DNA of 10,791 nt from Thermoplasmata archaeon (GTDB lineage Archaea; Thermoplasmatota; Thermoplasmata; RBG-16-68-12; JAGMCJ01), in the NCBI GenBank assembly GCA_023129265.1, contig JAGMCJ010000121.1, positions 1 through 10,791 on the forward strand, written 5' to 3'. Under the pieces are notes generated by a model, which was given only the letters and a program-made list of their open reading frames with translations, was not told where the DNA came from and ran no database searches. This document shows, one piece after another, positions 1 to 6,519 of the stretch; positions within the stretch are counted from its first letter, which is position 1, and each line of letters opens with the position of its first letter. Made by a program: the position numbers and the translations under genes.

Positions 1-448
1 AACCCTTCTGGTAGTCGTATCCGCCCCATTCCGTGAAGGTCGCCGTCTCGCCGGTATCGACGAACGTGATCGTTTTCGTCTCGTAAGCGGTCTTGCCGGG
101 CGACCAGGATATCGTGAGCTGACCGCCGAGAGGTATCTCGCCGTACCACTGGATGGTGAGGTCCGTCGCGTATCCGTCATTGTGGTCGGGGCCGTAAGCG
201 AGCTCATTCTCCGGCGTCGTTCCAACGACAAAGGGATTGGTGAAGGGCAGGTGCGGAATTCCAAAGCCCTGCCAGTTGAACTCGTCCGCGTAGCTGGTAT
301 AGTGTCCAGTGGCGGGATCTATCTCCTCGACGTCACCGATCTGCCAGACGGTCGTCAAACCGTTCGAATATACGGGCGGATGAGGTATCCCACCGAAGGA
401 GGTCATCAACAAACCCATCACGGCTATCAATGCTACACTCTTCATCAT
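1..448 (-). CDS. Exported protein of unknown function, N-terminal part (runs off left edge)
   Basis: An open minus-strand frame starts at the ATG ending at 448 and has no stop before the left edge, so only about 149 codons are present. The N-terminus reads MMKSVALIAVMGLLMTSFGG, a short basic start plus a hydrophobic stretch and small residues, i.e. a signal peptide. The rest is polar and rich in Thr, Gly, Tyr and Trp (for example EFNWQGFGIPHLPF, TIQWYGEIPLGGQLTISW), with alternating hydrophobic residues that suggest an extracellular beta-sandwich. The start is supported by an SD sequence GGAGGGG at 452-458, just upstream of two consecutive ATG codons. The gene follows the DRG GTPase after 48 bp and may be co-transcribed. 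I do not recognise the family. The reading frame and export signal are convincing; the function is unknown. Confidence 0.75.
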   Translation of the reverse strand, partial: MMKSVALIAVMGLLMTSFGGIPHPPVYSNGLTTVWQIGDVEEIDPATGHYTSYADEFNWQGFGIPHLPFTNPFVVGTTPENELAYGPDHNDGYATDLTIQWYGEIPLGGQLTISWSPGKTAYETKTITFVDTGETATFTEWGGYDYQKG

Positions 449-496
449 TCTCCCCTCCAGATAGATGGATGTCCTCGTCCCTACATAAAAGTTGGC

Positions 497-1594
497 TCAC
501 CTTTGAACGACAATCGTGATGACGTCCTCGTCCCGGAGCACGTGGTTGATACCGACCGTCTGTCCGGGGAACTTCGCGCTCGTGCCCCAGACACTCGCAT
601 ATCTGAACTTCTCGCGGAAGTCGCGGTGGATGGCGTCGCAGACCATGCCGACAGTCGAACCGTCCTTCACGACCAGCGGCTCGGAGTAGTCCACCTCCCC
701 TCCCTGCGGCTTCATGTAGATCCGGATGAACTCCAGCTCGCTGAATATGCTCTCCCTGAGCCCGTCCAGGCCGTCGCCGTTGAGCGCGGAGATCGGAACG
801 GCCTTCCACGGCCTCAGCTTCTTGACGACGCGACCGATCTCCTTCTTGGGCACGAGGTCGGTCTTGTTGAGCACGACGAACCCGGGGATGTAGGCCACGT
901 TCCCCGCCAGAAAGTCGATGAGCCTCGGTTCGGTGATGTCCTCCTTGACAAGGACGTCGGCGTTGACGTGCCCCCACTCACGAATCATTCCCTCCATCAC
1001 GCCCTCCTCCACGTGCGTCAGCCTCTTCGTGGAGCTGATGGTGAGGCCGCCCCTTTCCTTGCGCTTGATCGTGATCTCTGGCTTCCTCTGATTGAGCCGT
1101 ATGCCGCCCGCCTCGAGCTCGGTGACGAGCACGCCTATGTCCCAATCGCGGACATCGACGACCAGGAGAATCAGGTCAGAGGACCTCGCGACGGAGAGGA
1201 CCTCGCGCCCTCGCCCTCGCCCTCTGGCGGCGCCGTCGATGAGGCCTGGCATATCGAACAGCTGGAACTTCGCTCCCCTGTACAGCATGACCCCCGGTAT
1301 CACGTTGATCGTCGTGAAGTCATAGTCGGCGACCTCGCTCTCAGCGTCCGTGAACTGGTTGATGAGCGTGCTCTTCCCCACGTTCGGGAGGCCGACGATC
1401 CCGATAGTCGCGTTCCCGGATTTCCGGATGCCGAAGCCCACGGCGGCACCCGTCCCAGGTCCCCTCTCCAGCTTCTCCCTGAGCTTCGCGAGCCTGGCCT
1501 TCAGCTTCCCGATGTGATGCTGCGTCGCCTTGTTGTATGGAGTTTTGTGGATCTCCTCCTCGATGTCCTGTATCTGATCCTCGATCTTGCCCAT
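497..1594 (-). CDS. DRG-family GTPase with C-terminal TGS domain
   Basis: This 365-residue protein is a developmentally regulated GTP-binding protein (DRG/Rbg), an Obg-related GTPase conserved in archaea and eukaryotes and linked to ribosomes and translation. Visible parts are a charged helical N-terminus (1-45), G1 GLPNVGKST (68-76), the G2 region DFTTINVIPG (92-101), G3 DMPG (114-117), G4 NKTD (243-246), a G5-like SAL (269-271), and a TGS domain from about 287 to the end. The stretch between G3 and G4 (about 155-225) is where DRG proteins carry the S5D2L insertion. The length is normal for the family. The start is backed by an SD AGGAGGT at 1605-1611, 10 nt upstream. It lies 42 bp downstream of carbamate kinase and 48 bp upstream of the exported protein, so an operon is likely. 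The family call is secure; the cellular role in archaea is inferred from eukaryotic DRG1/2. Confidence 0.96.
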   Translation of the reverse strand: MGKIEDQIQDIEEEIHKTPYNKATQHHIGKLKARLAKLREKLERGPGTGAAVGFGIRKSGNATIGIVGLPNVGKSTLINQFTDAESEVADYDFTTINVIPGVMLYRGAKFQLFDMPGLIDGAARGRGRGREVLSVARSSDLILLVVDVRDWDIGVLVTELEAGGIRLNQRKPEITIKRKERGGLTISSTKRLTHVEEGVMEGMIREWGHVNADVLVKEDITEPRLIDFLAGNVAYIPGFVVLNKTDLVPKKEIGRVVKKLRPWKAVPISALNGDGLDGLRESIFSELEFIRIYMKPQGGEVDYSEPLVVKDGSTVGMVCDAIHRDFREKFRYASVWGTSAKFPGQTVGINHVLRDEDVITIVVQR

Positions 1595-1636
1595 CGAATA
1601 GAGAACCTCCTGGTGATTGAAAACGATTTCGTCTGC

Positions 1637-2590
1637 TCAGGGCGTTATCGTCGTTCCCGCGCGACCCTCCATGGCCTCCGGGAACCCGTCCAGAGAGCAT
1701 ACGATCGCCCTCTTGCCGCCCGCCTCGAGGAACTCGACCGCCGCACCGATCTTCGGTCCCATGCTTCCGGGCGGGAACTGGTCCTCATTGAGGTACCTCT
1801 TGGCGTCCGCGAGAGTGATCGCGTCCAGGTCCACCTGCTCCCTCGTCCCCCAGTGCAGCGAGACCTTGTCCACGTCCGTGATGAGCACGAGCGACTCTGC
1901 CATCAGCTCCCTGGCCAGCAGGCTGGCCGTGCGGTCCTTGTCTATCACCGCATCCACGCCCTCGTATCTCTTGCCGTCCTTGACGACGGGGATCCCTCCG
2001 CCGCCGCACACGATGATGACCTTTCCCCTGGGCTTCATTCTCAGGTACTCCCTGATCCCCTCCATCTCGAGGACCTCGAGCGGCAGCGGCGAGGGGACGA
2101 GCCTGCGAAAGCCGCCGCGCACCTTGTCCTCCTTCATGATCCATCCCTTCTTCTTCATCAGGTGCGCCGCCCGGCGCTTCCTGTAGTAGGGCCCTATAGG
2201 TTTCGTCGGGTTCTTGAATGCCTCGTCCCGGGCGTCCACCAGCACCTCTGAGACCAGAGCGAAGACGGGCCTGGACTCGTTCCCTGCCCTGAGCTCGTTG
2301 GCGATGCTCTGCTGCAGGAAGTACCCGATCTGCCCCTGAGATTCGGCCACGCACACGTCCATGGGATTGGCGGGAACCGCCTCCCTTGCCCACTCGTTCT
2401 GGAGCAGGATGTTGCCCACCTGTGGTCCGTTGCCGTGCGTCAGTATGACGTCGTATCCCAGCTTCGCGAGATTGACTATGTGGGGAGTGATCTTCTGCAC
2501 ATTGTACTCCTGCTCCTCGACGGCGTTGTTTCCCGGAGGAAGGATCGCGTTTCCTCCCACCGCTATCACTATTCTGGGCAATGGTCTCAC
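1637..2590 (-). CDS. arcC: Carbamate kinase
   Basis: This 317-residue amino-acid-kinase-fold enzyme should interconvert ATP plus carbamate with ADP plus carbamoyl phosphate. Hallmarks are the N-terminal VGGNAIL (11-17), THGNGPQVGN (51-60), QGQIGYFLQQ (85-94), NPTKPIGPYY (127-136), the glycine-rich VCGGGGIPV (194-202), DKDRTASLLA (217-226), LITDVDKV (236-243) and FPPGSMGPKIGAA (272-284). Its length matches bacterial and archaeal ArcC. The start is a GTG at 2588-2590 with no SD. A TATA-like element at 2619-2628 places transcription close to this codon, so a leaderless mRNA is likely. No arginine deiminase or ornithine carbamoyltransferase gene is nearby. It could serve ATP recovery from carbamoyl phosphate or supply carbamoyl phosphate; the sequence does not decide. 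It is the first gene of a probable minus-strand operon with the DRG GTPase. Confidence 0.96.
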   Translation of the reverse strand: MRPLPRIVIAVGGNAILPPGNNAVEEQEYNVQKITPHIVNLAKLGYDVILTHGNGPQVGNILLQNEWAREAVPANPMDVCVAESQGQIGYFLQQSIANELRAGNESRPVFALVSEVLVDARDEAFKNPTKPIGPYYRKRRAAHLMKKKGWIMKEDKVRGGFRRLVPSPLPLEVLEMEGIREYLRMKPRGKVIIVCGGGGIPVVKDGKRYEGVDAVIDKDRTASLLARELMAESLVLITDVDKVSLHWGTREQVDLDAITLADAKRYLNEDQFPPGSMGPKIGAAVEFLEAGGKRAIVCSLDGFPEAMEGRAGTTITP

Positions 2591-2618
2591 CAGGGAAACT
2601 TAACCATCGACCCACTAT

Positions 2619-2628
2619 CATATAAAAC
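2619..2628 (-). promoter_or_regulatory. TATA box for the carbamate kinase operon
   Basis: On the minus strand this reads GTTTTATATG and is centred about 33 bp before the GTG start. There is no SD before that start. An archaeal TATA box lies about 25 bp before the transcription start, so the 5' leader would be only a few nucleotides. The role is inferred from position and composition. Confidence 0.55.
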
Positions 2629-2637
2629 TTTCAGCAA

Positions 2638-2649
2638 CGTTATATATGC
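2638..2649 (+). promoter_or_regulatory. TATA box for the zinc-ribbon membrane protein
   Basis: The plus strand reads CGTTATATATGC, centred about 28 bp before the ATG at 2671. No SD precedes that ATG, so a leaderless or near-leaderless transcript is expected. It lies only about 20 bp from the oppositely directed TATA box of carbamate kinase, so the two initiation complexes could hinder each other. Confidence 0.55.
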
Positions 2650-2670
2650 AGGATATTCTTAACACCGCGA

Positions 2671-3636
2671 ATGGATTTCCAGGAGTCGCTCGAGAAGCTC
2701 AAGGGATCGAAGTGGGTCGTCCCCACGTACATCGTTCTGGTCATATTCGTCGTTCTAGGGCTGGCCTATCTGAACCAGTGTCTTGCGATGATTCTCATTC
2801 CCGTGGCCATGTTCGCTATACCCTACTACATGGGTGAGAGGAGGTTCAGGAACTTCCTTCTGCTTGGCCTGATTGTCGTCGTCGCCGATTCGGTCGCCTT
2901 CGGGCTCCTGGACGCGAACTTCCTCTCTAACTTCGAGGCGGGGGAGCAGGCCAGCCCGGACAAGATGACGATCACCCAAGGGCTCGTCAATCCAAGTCTG
3001 GGTGACGCGGACACCGTGTTCACGTTCACGGTCAACGTAATCGCCAACTACACTAACATACGTACTATCGATTTCTACGTTTACGTCAACATCTCGGATA
3101 TGTCGGAGTACAAACAGTCTAGCAACGAGCCCCATTTATTGGAAGAGACGGATTTCTCGGACATCGACGCGACCGATGGTAAGCACTTCAGCGGCTCGTT
3201 TCAACTCCCCGCCCGGATACACTTCTTCCACTTCTCCGCGAACGTGAACGGCACGTGGAACAACACGATGGCGCACGACGACCTCTCGAATGCGGACTTC
3301 AGTGCTCTCGGGCCCATCAATGCGGATTCGCTCACGATATTCCAGGTTTTCTTCTTCAGCGCTCTCCTCACCATGTTCTTCACGACCATCCTCTTCATGA
3401 TATTCGTCATGATGTACTGGTGGATCGGCAAGTCGAGGATCGAGCGGGCGAAGTGGGATACGAGGGTGCGCGAGGCAGGAGAACTCGAGGCCGCCGATGC
3501 CAAGATCCCGGACTTTGAGTGCACGAACTGCGGGCGGCCTGTCCACGATGACGCCGTCCGCTGTCCTCACTGCGGTGCGGTCTTCGAGGAGGGTGAAGAA
3601 GAGGAGACGGAGGAGGAACCTGAGCCGGAGGAGTGA
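2671..3636 (+). CDS. Multi-pass membrane protein with C-terminal zinc ribbon
   Basis: This 321-residue protein has hydrophobic segments at about 17-34, 36-53 and 60-80, then a long polar domain (about 85-222) with several NxT/NxS sites (NYT, NIS, NGT) and a beta-rich look, probably outside the cell. A further hydrophobic segment at about 224-252 returns the chain to the cytoplasm. A linker leads to a zinc ribbon with CxxC pairs at C284/C287 and C298/C301, and the protein ends in a Glu-rich tail. Proteins with this layout recur in archaea without a known function; the ribbon could bind nucleic acid or protein. The start at 2671 fits a TATA box about 28 bp upstream. The last codons are duplicated at 4328-4350 beyond vapBC. 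The gene is real and membrane-bound; I cannot name its role. Confidence 0.85.
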   Translation: MDFQESLEKLKGSKWVVPTYIVLVIFVVLGLAYLNQCLAMILIPVAMFAIPYYMGERRFRNFLLLGLIVVVADSVAFGLLDANFLSNFEAGEQASPDKMTITQGLVNPSLGDADTVFTFTVNVIANYTNIRTIDFYVYVNISDMSEYKQSSNEPHLLEETDFSDIDATDGKHFSGSFQLPARIHFFHFSANVNGTWNNTMAHDDLSNADFSALGPINADSLTIFQVFFFSALLTMFFTTILFMIFVMMYWWIGKSRIERAKWDTRVREAGELEAADAKIPDFECTNCGRPVHDDAVRCPHCGAVFEEGEEEETEEEPEPEE

Positions 3637-3637
3637 A
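3615..3637 (+). repeat. Direct repeat, left copy (3' end of membrane-protein gene)
   Basis: These 23 bp, which include the stop codon of the upstream gene, match 4328-4350 at 22 of 23 positions. A further six bases (AGACGG, 3605-3610 against 4324-4329) match if a 6-bp gap is allowed. Together the two copies bracket vapBC. Confidence 0.8.
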
Positions 3638-3680
3638 CGCGACAGCACTCCAAGAACTGGGTCCACCTCTCTTGCCAACC

Positions 3681-4073
3681 TCAGCTCTTATTTCCAAGAA
3701 AGATTGTTCTGTCTTCTTCCCTGAAGTCAGGATCTCCCGTCACAATTCTTGCATCGACATGTTCAGCTGTGGCAAAGATTAAGCTATCGCCCAGTCCCCA
3801 TTTCTTCCTATGTCTTGTCTTGGCCGCGTCGACAGCGATGTCAGTTGAAACGGAGACTCTGTGACACCTCTCCCGAATCGTCTGAATCGCTTCCTCCGCT
3901 GCGACGTCATCATAGAAGGCGAGAAACCATCGATAGACCTCGGCAATGTTTATTGTGGAAACGTAGGCCTCTTCTTTGCCCTCGATGAACACGGCGGCAT
4001 CCTTGCTCCCGGGGCCTCCCCGCCAGTACTCAATCCACGCCCAAGAGTCGATTAGCACCTTAGAATCTGTCAA
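3681..4073 (-). CDS. vapC: VapC-type PIN-domain ribonuclease toxin
   Basis: This 130-residue protein has the PIN-domain pattern of VapC toxins, which cleave RNA with Mg2+ and are held inactive by a VapB partner. The acidic active-site candidates are D9 (KVLIDSWAW), E45 (INIAEVYRW), D96 (GLGDSLIFATA) and D114/D116 (VTGDPDF), with the usual spacing. The proposed start is a TTG at 4071-4073 preceded by a purine-rich GAGGG about 7 nt upstream. It overlaps the antitoxin gene by 14 bp, typical of coupled toxin-antitoxin pairs. A GTG at 4056-4058 is a possible later start but has no SD. The gene is more A/T-rich than its neighbours, in keeping with acquisition. All expected acidic residues are present, so it is probably active. 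Confidence 0.9.
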   Translation of the reverse strand: MTDSKVLIDSWAWIEYWRGGPGSKDAAVFIEGKEEAYVSTINIAEVYRWFLAFYDDVAAEEAIQTIRERCHRVSVSTDIAVDAAKTRHRKKWGLGDSLIFATAEHVDARIVTGDPDFREEDRTIFLGNKS

Positions 4074-4251
4074 TCTCTTCCCTCTTGAAGGGCGCTAGCT
4101 TGGGATACTTCCCCCTCTGCGAGGCTTTCAGGGTCTTGCTGGACATAATGAGACCTCGGATTAGACCTTCGTACGTCTCAGCACCCTCCTCGTCCTTGAG
4201 TTTCCTCAATAGCTCAAGTGTCTCTCTTCCCACCTGAATGGTTGTCGACAT
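4060..4251 (-). CDS. vapB: VapB-type antitoxin with ribbon-helix-helix N-terminus
   Basis: This 63-residue protein lies directly upstream of vapC and overlaps it by 14 bp. The N-terminus (TTIQVGRETLELLRKLK, then a second helix TYEGLIRGLI) fits a short ribbon-helix-helix DNA-binding fold that dimerises on an operator. The basic C-terminal part (KASQRGKYPKLAPFKREE) would wrap the VapC toxin. The ATG at 4249-4251 follows a promoter with TATA-like elements 24-38 bp upstream and no SD, so the transcript is probably leaderless. VapB proteins usually repress their own operon, and the repeats at 4256-4289 are candidate operators. The call rests mainly on partner, length and fold pattern. Confidence 0.82.
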   Translation of the reverse strand: MSTTIQVGRETLELLRKLKDEEGAETYEGLIRGLIMSSKTLKASQRGKYPKLAPFKREEIDRF

Positions 4252-4255
4252 GCAC

Positions 4256-4289
4256 TCACTATATCACTATAGCATTATATGGTATATAA
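4256..4289 (-). promoter_or_regulatory. vapBC promoter with candidate autoregulatory operator
   Basis: Immediately upstream of the vapB ATG lie two tandem copies of TCACTATA (4256-4263 and 4264-4271, plus-strand reading). Next comes a perfect inverted repeat TTATAT-GGT-ATATAA (4275-4289). The inverted repeat overlaps the TATA position expected for a leaderless vapB transcript. Short repeats over the core promoter are what a ribbon-helix-helix dimer array would bind. The repeats are seen directly; the regulator is inferred. Confidence 0.5.
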
Positions 4290-4327
4290 CAGTAATCCAA
4301 ATGACAAATCCTTAGAAGATAGCAGAC

Positions 4328-4350
4328 GGAACCTGAGCCGGAAGAGTGAA
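4328..4350 (+). repeat. Direct repeat, right copy (orphan tail of membrane-protein gene)
   Basis: This copy lacks the rest of the gene but still reads T-E-P-E-P-E-E-stop in the matching frame from 4326. Compared with 3605-3637 it differs by one synonymous change (GAG to GAA) and an in-frame loss of two codons just before it. It lies between the vapBC promoter and the topoisomerase VI promoter. Confidence 0.8.
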
Positions 4351-4423
4351 GCCTCTATCGGTCGGAAGTCCCCTCTCTCGGTTTCGTCCTTGGCGGGAAC
4401 ACTTCCCTGTCCAGTCATCAAAG

Positions 4424-4431
4424 CTTAAATA
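4424..4431 (+). promoter_or_regulatory. TATA box for the topoisomerase VI operon
   Basis: CTTAAATA at 4424-4431 lies about 30 bp before 4455-4460, so a short leader would precede the TTG start at 4480. A second A/T-rich element (GATATAGATA, 4442-4451) could instead set initiation near 4472. I favour the first as the better match to the archaeal consensus. Confidence 0.45.
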
Positions 4432-4459
4432 TCTCACTCTCGATATAGATAAAGATTCA

Positions 4460-4498
4460 ATGGATGGGATGGGGATAGCTTGGCAGTCAAATCTATAG
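4460..4498 (+). other. Possible 12-codon upstream ORF overlapping the top6B start
   Basis: An ATG at 4460 opens MDGMGIAWQSNL and stops with TAG at 4496-4498, in a different frame from top6B, whose TTG start at 4480 lies inside it. The predicted transcription start is near this ATG, so a leaderless ribosome could begin here. The run GATGGGATGGGGAT within it is also the only SD-like sequence for the TTG. Translation is not demonstrated. Confidence 0.3.
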
Positions 4499-6519
4499 CC
4501 GAGAGGCTGGCTCAGAAACAGAGGGAGATATCCGTATCAGAGTTCTTCGAGAGGAACAAGCACATACTCGGGTTCGACTCGCTCACGAGAGCGCTCATCA
4601 CGTCGGTGAAGGAGGGCGTGGAGAACAGCCTCGATGCAGCGGAGGAGGCGGGCATACTTCCCGACCTCTACGTCGAGCTGGAGAAGCTCTCCAGGAACGA
4701 GTACAAGGTGATAATCGAGGACAACGGACCCGGTATAGTCAAGCGGGTGGTCCCGAAGATATTCGGGAAGCTGCTCTACGGGTCGAGATTCCACAGCCTG
4801 CGGCAGGCGAGGGGAGCCCAGGGGATAGGCATCTCGGCGGTCGTCATGTACGCCCAGCTCACGACCGGAAGGCCCGCCAAAATCCGGACGAAGGTGAAGG
4901 AGCAGGACGTCGCCTACGAGATCGAGCTCATGCTCGACACGAAGAAGAACAGGCCCCAGAAGGTGAGGGACGACTTCGTCGTCTGGGACAAGCCCCACGG
5001 GACGAGGTTCGAGGCCATCGTCCGCGGCAGGTACGTCAGCGGGAAGCAGTCCGTGTACGAGTATCTGAGGGCCACTGCGATCGTGAACCCGCACGCCAGG
5101 ATCGAGTACCGGTCACCCAACGGGGAGCATGTGCTCTTCGAGCGGGCGACGGAGGAGCTCCCGACGCCCACGAAGGAGATCAGACCGCACCCGTACGGGA
5201 TGGAGCTCGGAATGCTGATGAAGATGGCCAAGTACACCAAGAACATCAAGATGGTCTCCTTCCTCAAGACCGAGTTCGAGAGGATAAGCTACAGGGTGGC
5301 GAGGGAGATCTGCGAGAAGGCGGAGATCCCACAGGACCTGAAGCCGAAGAGGCTGAAGCTCGAGCAGGGCAGGGCCATCCTGTCGGCCATAAAGAGGGTC
5401 AAGATAATGTCCCCGCCGACGGACTGCCTGTCCCCGATCGGCGAGAGGCTCATCAGGAAGGGACTGAAGAACGTGCTCGGCGACATGAGGCCGGAGTTCT
5501 ACTGCCCGCCCGTGACGCGCGAGGCGTCCGTGTTCGCCGGCAACCCCTTCGCAGTGGAAGTGGGCATCGTCTACGGGGGTGATATCCCCGCGGACCAGCA
5601 GGTCGAGGTCCTCAGGTACGCGAACAGGGTGCCGCTGCTCTACCATCAGGGAGGATGCGCCCTCACGGTAGGGCTGGAGCAGGTCGACTGGAGGAGATAC
5701 GGGCTGGAGCAGCGCGGTGGGAGGGGACTGCCCTTCGGACCCGCCATAATACTCGTCCACCTCGCCTCGACCAAGGTGCCTTTCACCTCGGAGGCGAAGG
5801 ACGCGGTCGCCAACATCTCCCTGATCACCGAGGAGATCAAGCGCGGGCTGATGGCATGCGGGAGGAGGCTGAGGACGCATCTCAACAAGAAGAAGAAGAG
5901 GGCGAAGACGCAGGAGAAGTTCGAGATCGTTCAGAAGATACTGCCCGAGATCGCGATGAAGAGCGCCGGCATAATCCATAGGGAGATTCCGAACCTGGAC
6001 AGGACGATTACGAAGATAATGGACGTCATCTGGATAGACGAGAACGTGGAGTTCTCGAAGAAGAGGCACAAGGTGACAATCGACGTCTACAACTACACGC
6101 CCACAGCGAAGAAGCTCACGCTCCACGCCGTCATTCCGAACGGGAACCTCGACATGGATTCCGTGAACCCCAAGCCCAGCGAGGTGAAGGACAGCGGGAA
6201 GCTGACGTGGACGCTGAAGAGGATCCCCTCGTCCAAGAAGGAGGAGGTCTCCTTCACCCTCTCGGGTCTCGACTCGGACGACTACGACGAGACCGAGCTG
6301 TACGTGAGCGGGATTAATCCGAAGTTCATCATCGGGGCCGAACCCCTGCCCGGTGACTGGGACATCGAGGTCAGGGAGTTCAAGAGGCTCGAGATGGACG
6401 AGGTGCCAGAGGCGGACGAGGCGCCCGAGGAGCCCGCCGAAGAAGTCGATTACGATGAGGTTGACGAAGAACTTGAGGAGGATTCGTATGGAGAACAGCA
6501 GGAATCAGAAGCCTATTGA
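4480..6519 (+). CDS. top6B: Type IIB DNA topoisomerase VI subunit B
   Basis: This 679-residue ATPase subunit of topoisomerase VI forms an A2B2 enzyme with the next gene product and relaxes and unlinks DNA by passing one duplex through another. The GHKL fold shows the N box KEGVENSLDA with candidate base E45 and Mg ligand N49, DNGPGI (81-86), and the glycine-rich lid RGAQGIGISA (111-120). An H2TH-like region (about 230-305) and the transducer domain (about 310-470) follow. A C-terminal beta-rich segment (about 525-620) resembles the Ig-like domain known in some euryarchaeal B subunits, and the chain ends in a very acidic tail (about 640-679). The TTG at 4480 is the best start: MAVKSIAERLAQKQREISVSEF aligns with family N-termini and no in-frame ATG lies upstream. 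It overlaps top6A by 32 bp. Confidence 0.97.
   Translation: MAVKSIAERLAQKQREISVSEFFERNKHILGFDSLTRALITSVKEGVENSLDAAEEAGILPDLYVELEKLSRNEYKVIIEDNGPGIVKRVVPKIFGKLLYGSRFHSLRQARGAQGIGISAVVMYAQLTTGRPAKIRTKVKEQDVAYEIELMLDTKKNRPQKVRDDFVVWDKPHGTRFEAIVRGRYVSGKQSVYEYLRATAIVNPHARIEYRSPNGEHVLFERATEELPTPTKEIRPHPYGMELGMLMKMAKYTKNIKMVSFLKTEFERISYRVAREICEKAEIPQDLKPKRLKLEQGRAILSAIKRVKIMSPPTDCLSPIGERLIRKGLKNVLGDMRPEFYCPPVTREASVFAGNPFAVEVGIVYGGDIPADQQVEVLRYANRVPLLYHQGGCALTVGLEQVDWRRYGLEQRGGRGLPFGPAIILVHLASTKVPFTSEAKDAVANISLITEEIKRGLMACGRRLRTHLNKKKKRAKTQEKFEIVQKILPEIAMKSAGIIHREIPNLDRTITKIMDVIWIDENVEFSKKRHKVTIDVYNYTPTAKKLTLHAVIPNGNLDMDSVNPKPSEVKDSGKLTWTLKRIPSSKKEEVSFTLSGLDSDDYDETELYVSGINPKFIIGAEPLPGDWDIEVREFKRLEMDEVPEADEAPEEPAEEVDYDEVDEELEEDSYGEQQESEAY
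6475..6483 (+). promoter_or_regulatory. Ribosome binding site that fixes the top6A start
   Basis: GAGGAGGAT ends 4 nt before the ATG at 6488. It lies inside the Glu/Asp codons of the acidic top6B tail, so the same bases encode the tail and recruit ribosomes for top6A. It selects 6488 over the in-frame ATGs at 6353 and 6455, which would add an Arg/Pro-rich out-of-frame translation of top6B. Confidence 0.7.

Noticed and set aside
182..2251. A 689-codon plus-strand open frame
   Set aside because: It lies antisense to the exported protein, DRG GTPase and carbamate kinase, all well supported. Its product is Arg/Leu/Asp/Val-rich and shows no domain; it is an artefact of high-GC codon use.
5113..6126. 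A 337-codon minus-strand open frame inside top6B
   Set aside because: It is the antisense of a clear topoisomerase subunit, with Leu/Arg/Pro-rich low-complexity composition and no start signal.
6353..6487. Extended N-terminus of top6A from an upstream ATG
   Set aside because: The added residues are an Arg/Pro/Ser-rich out-of-frame reading of top6B, and the strong SD points to ATG 6488.
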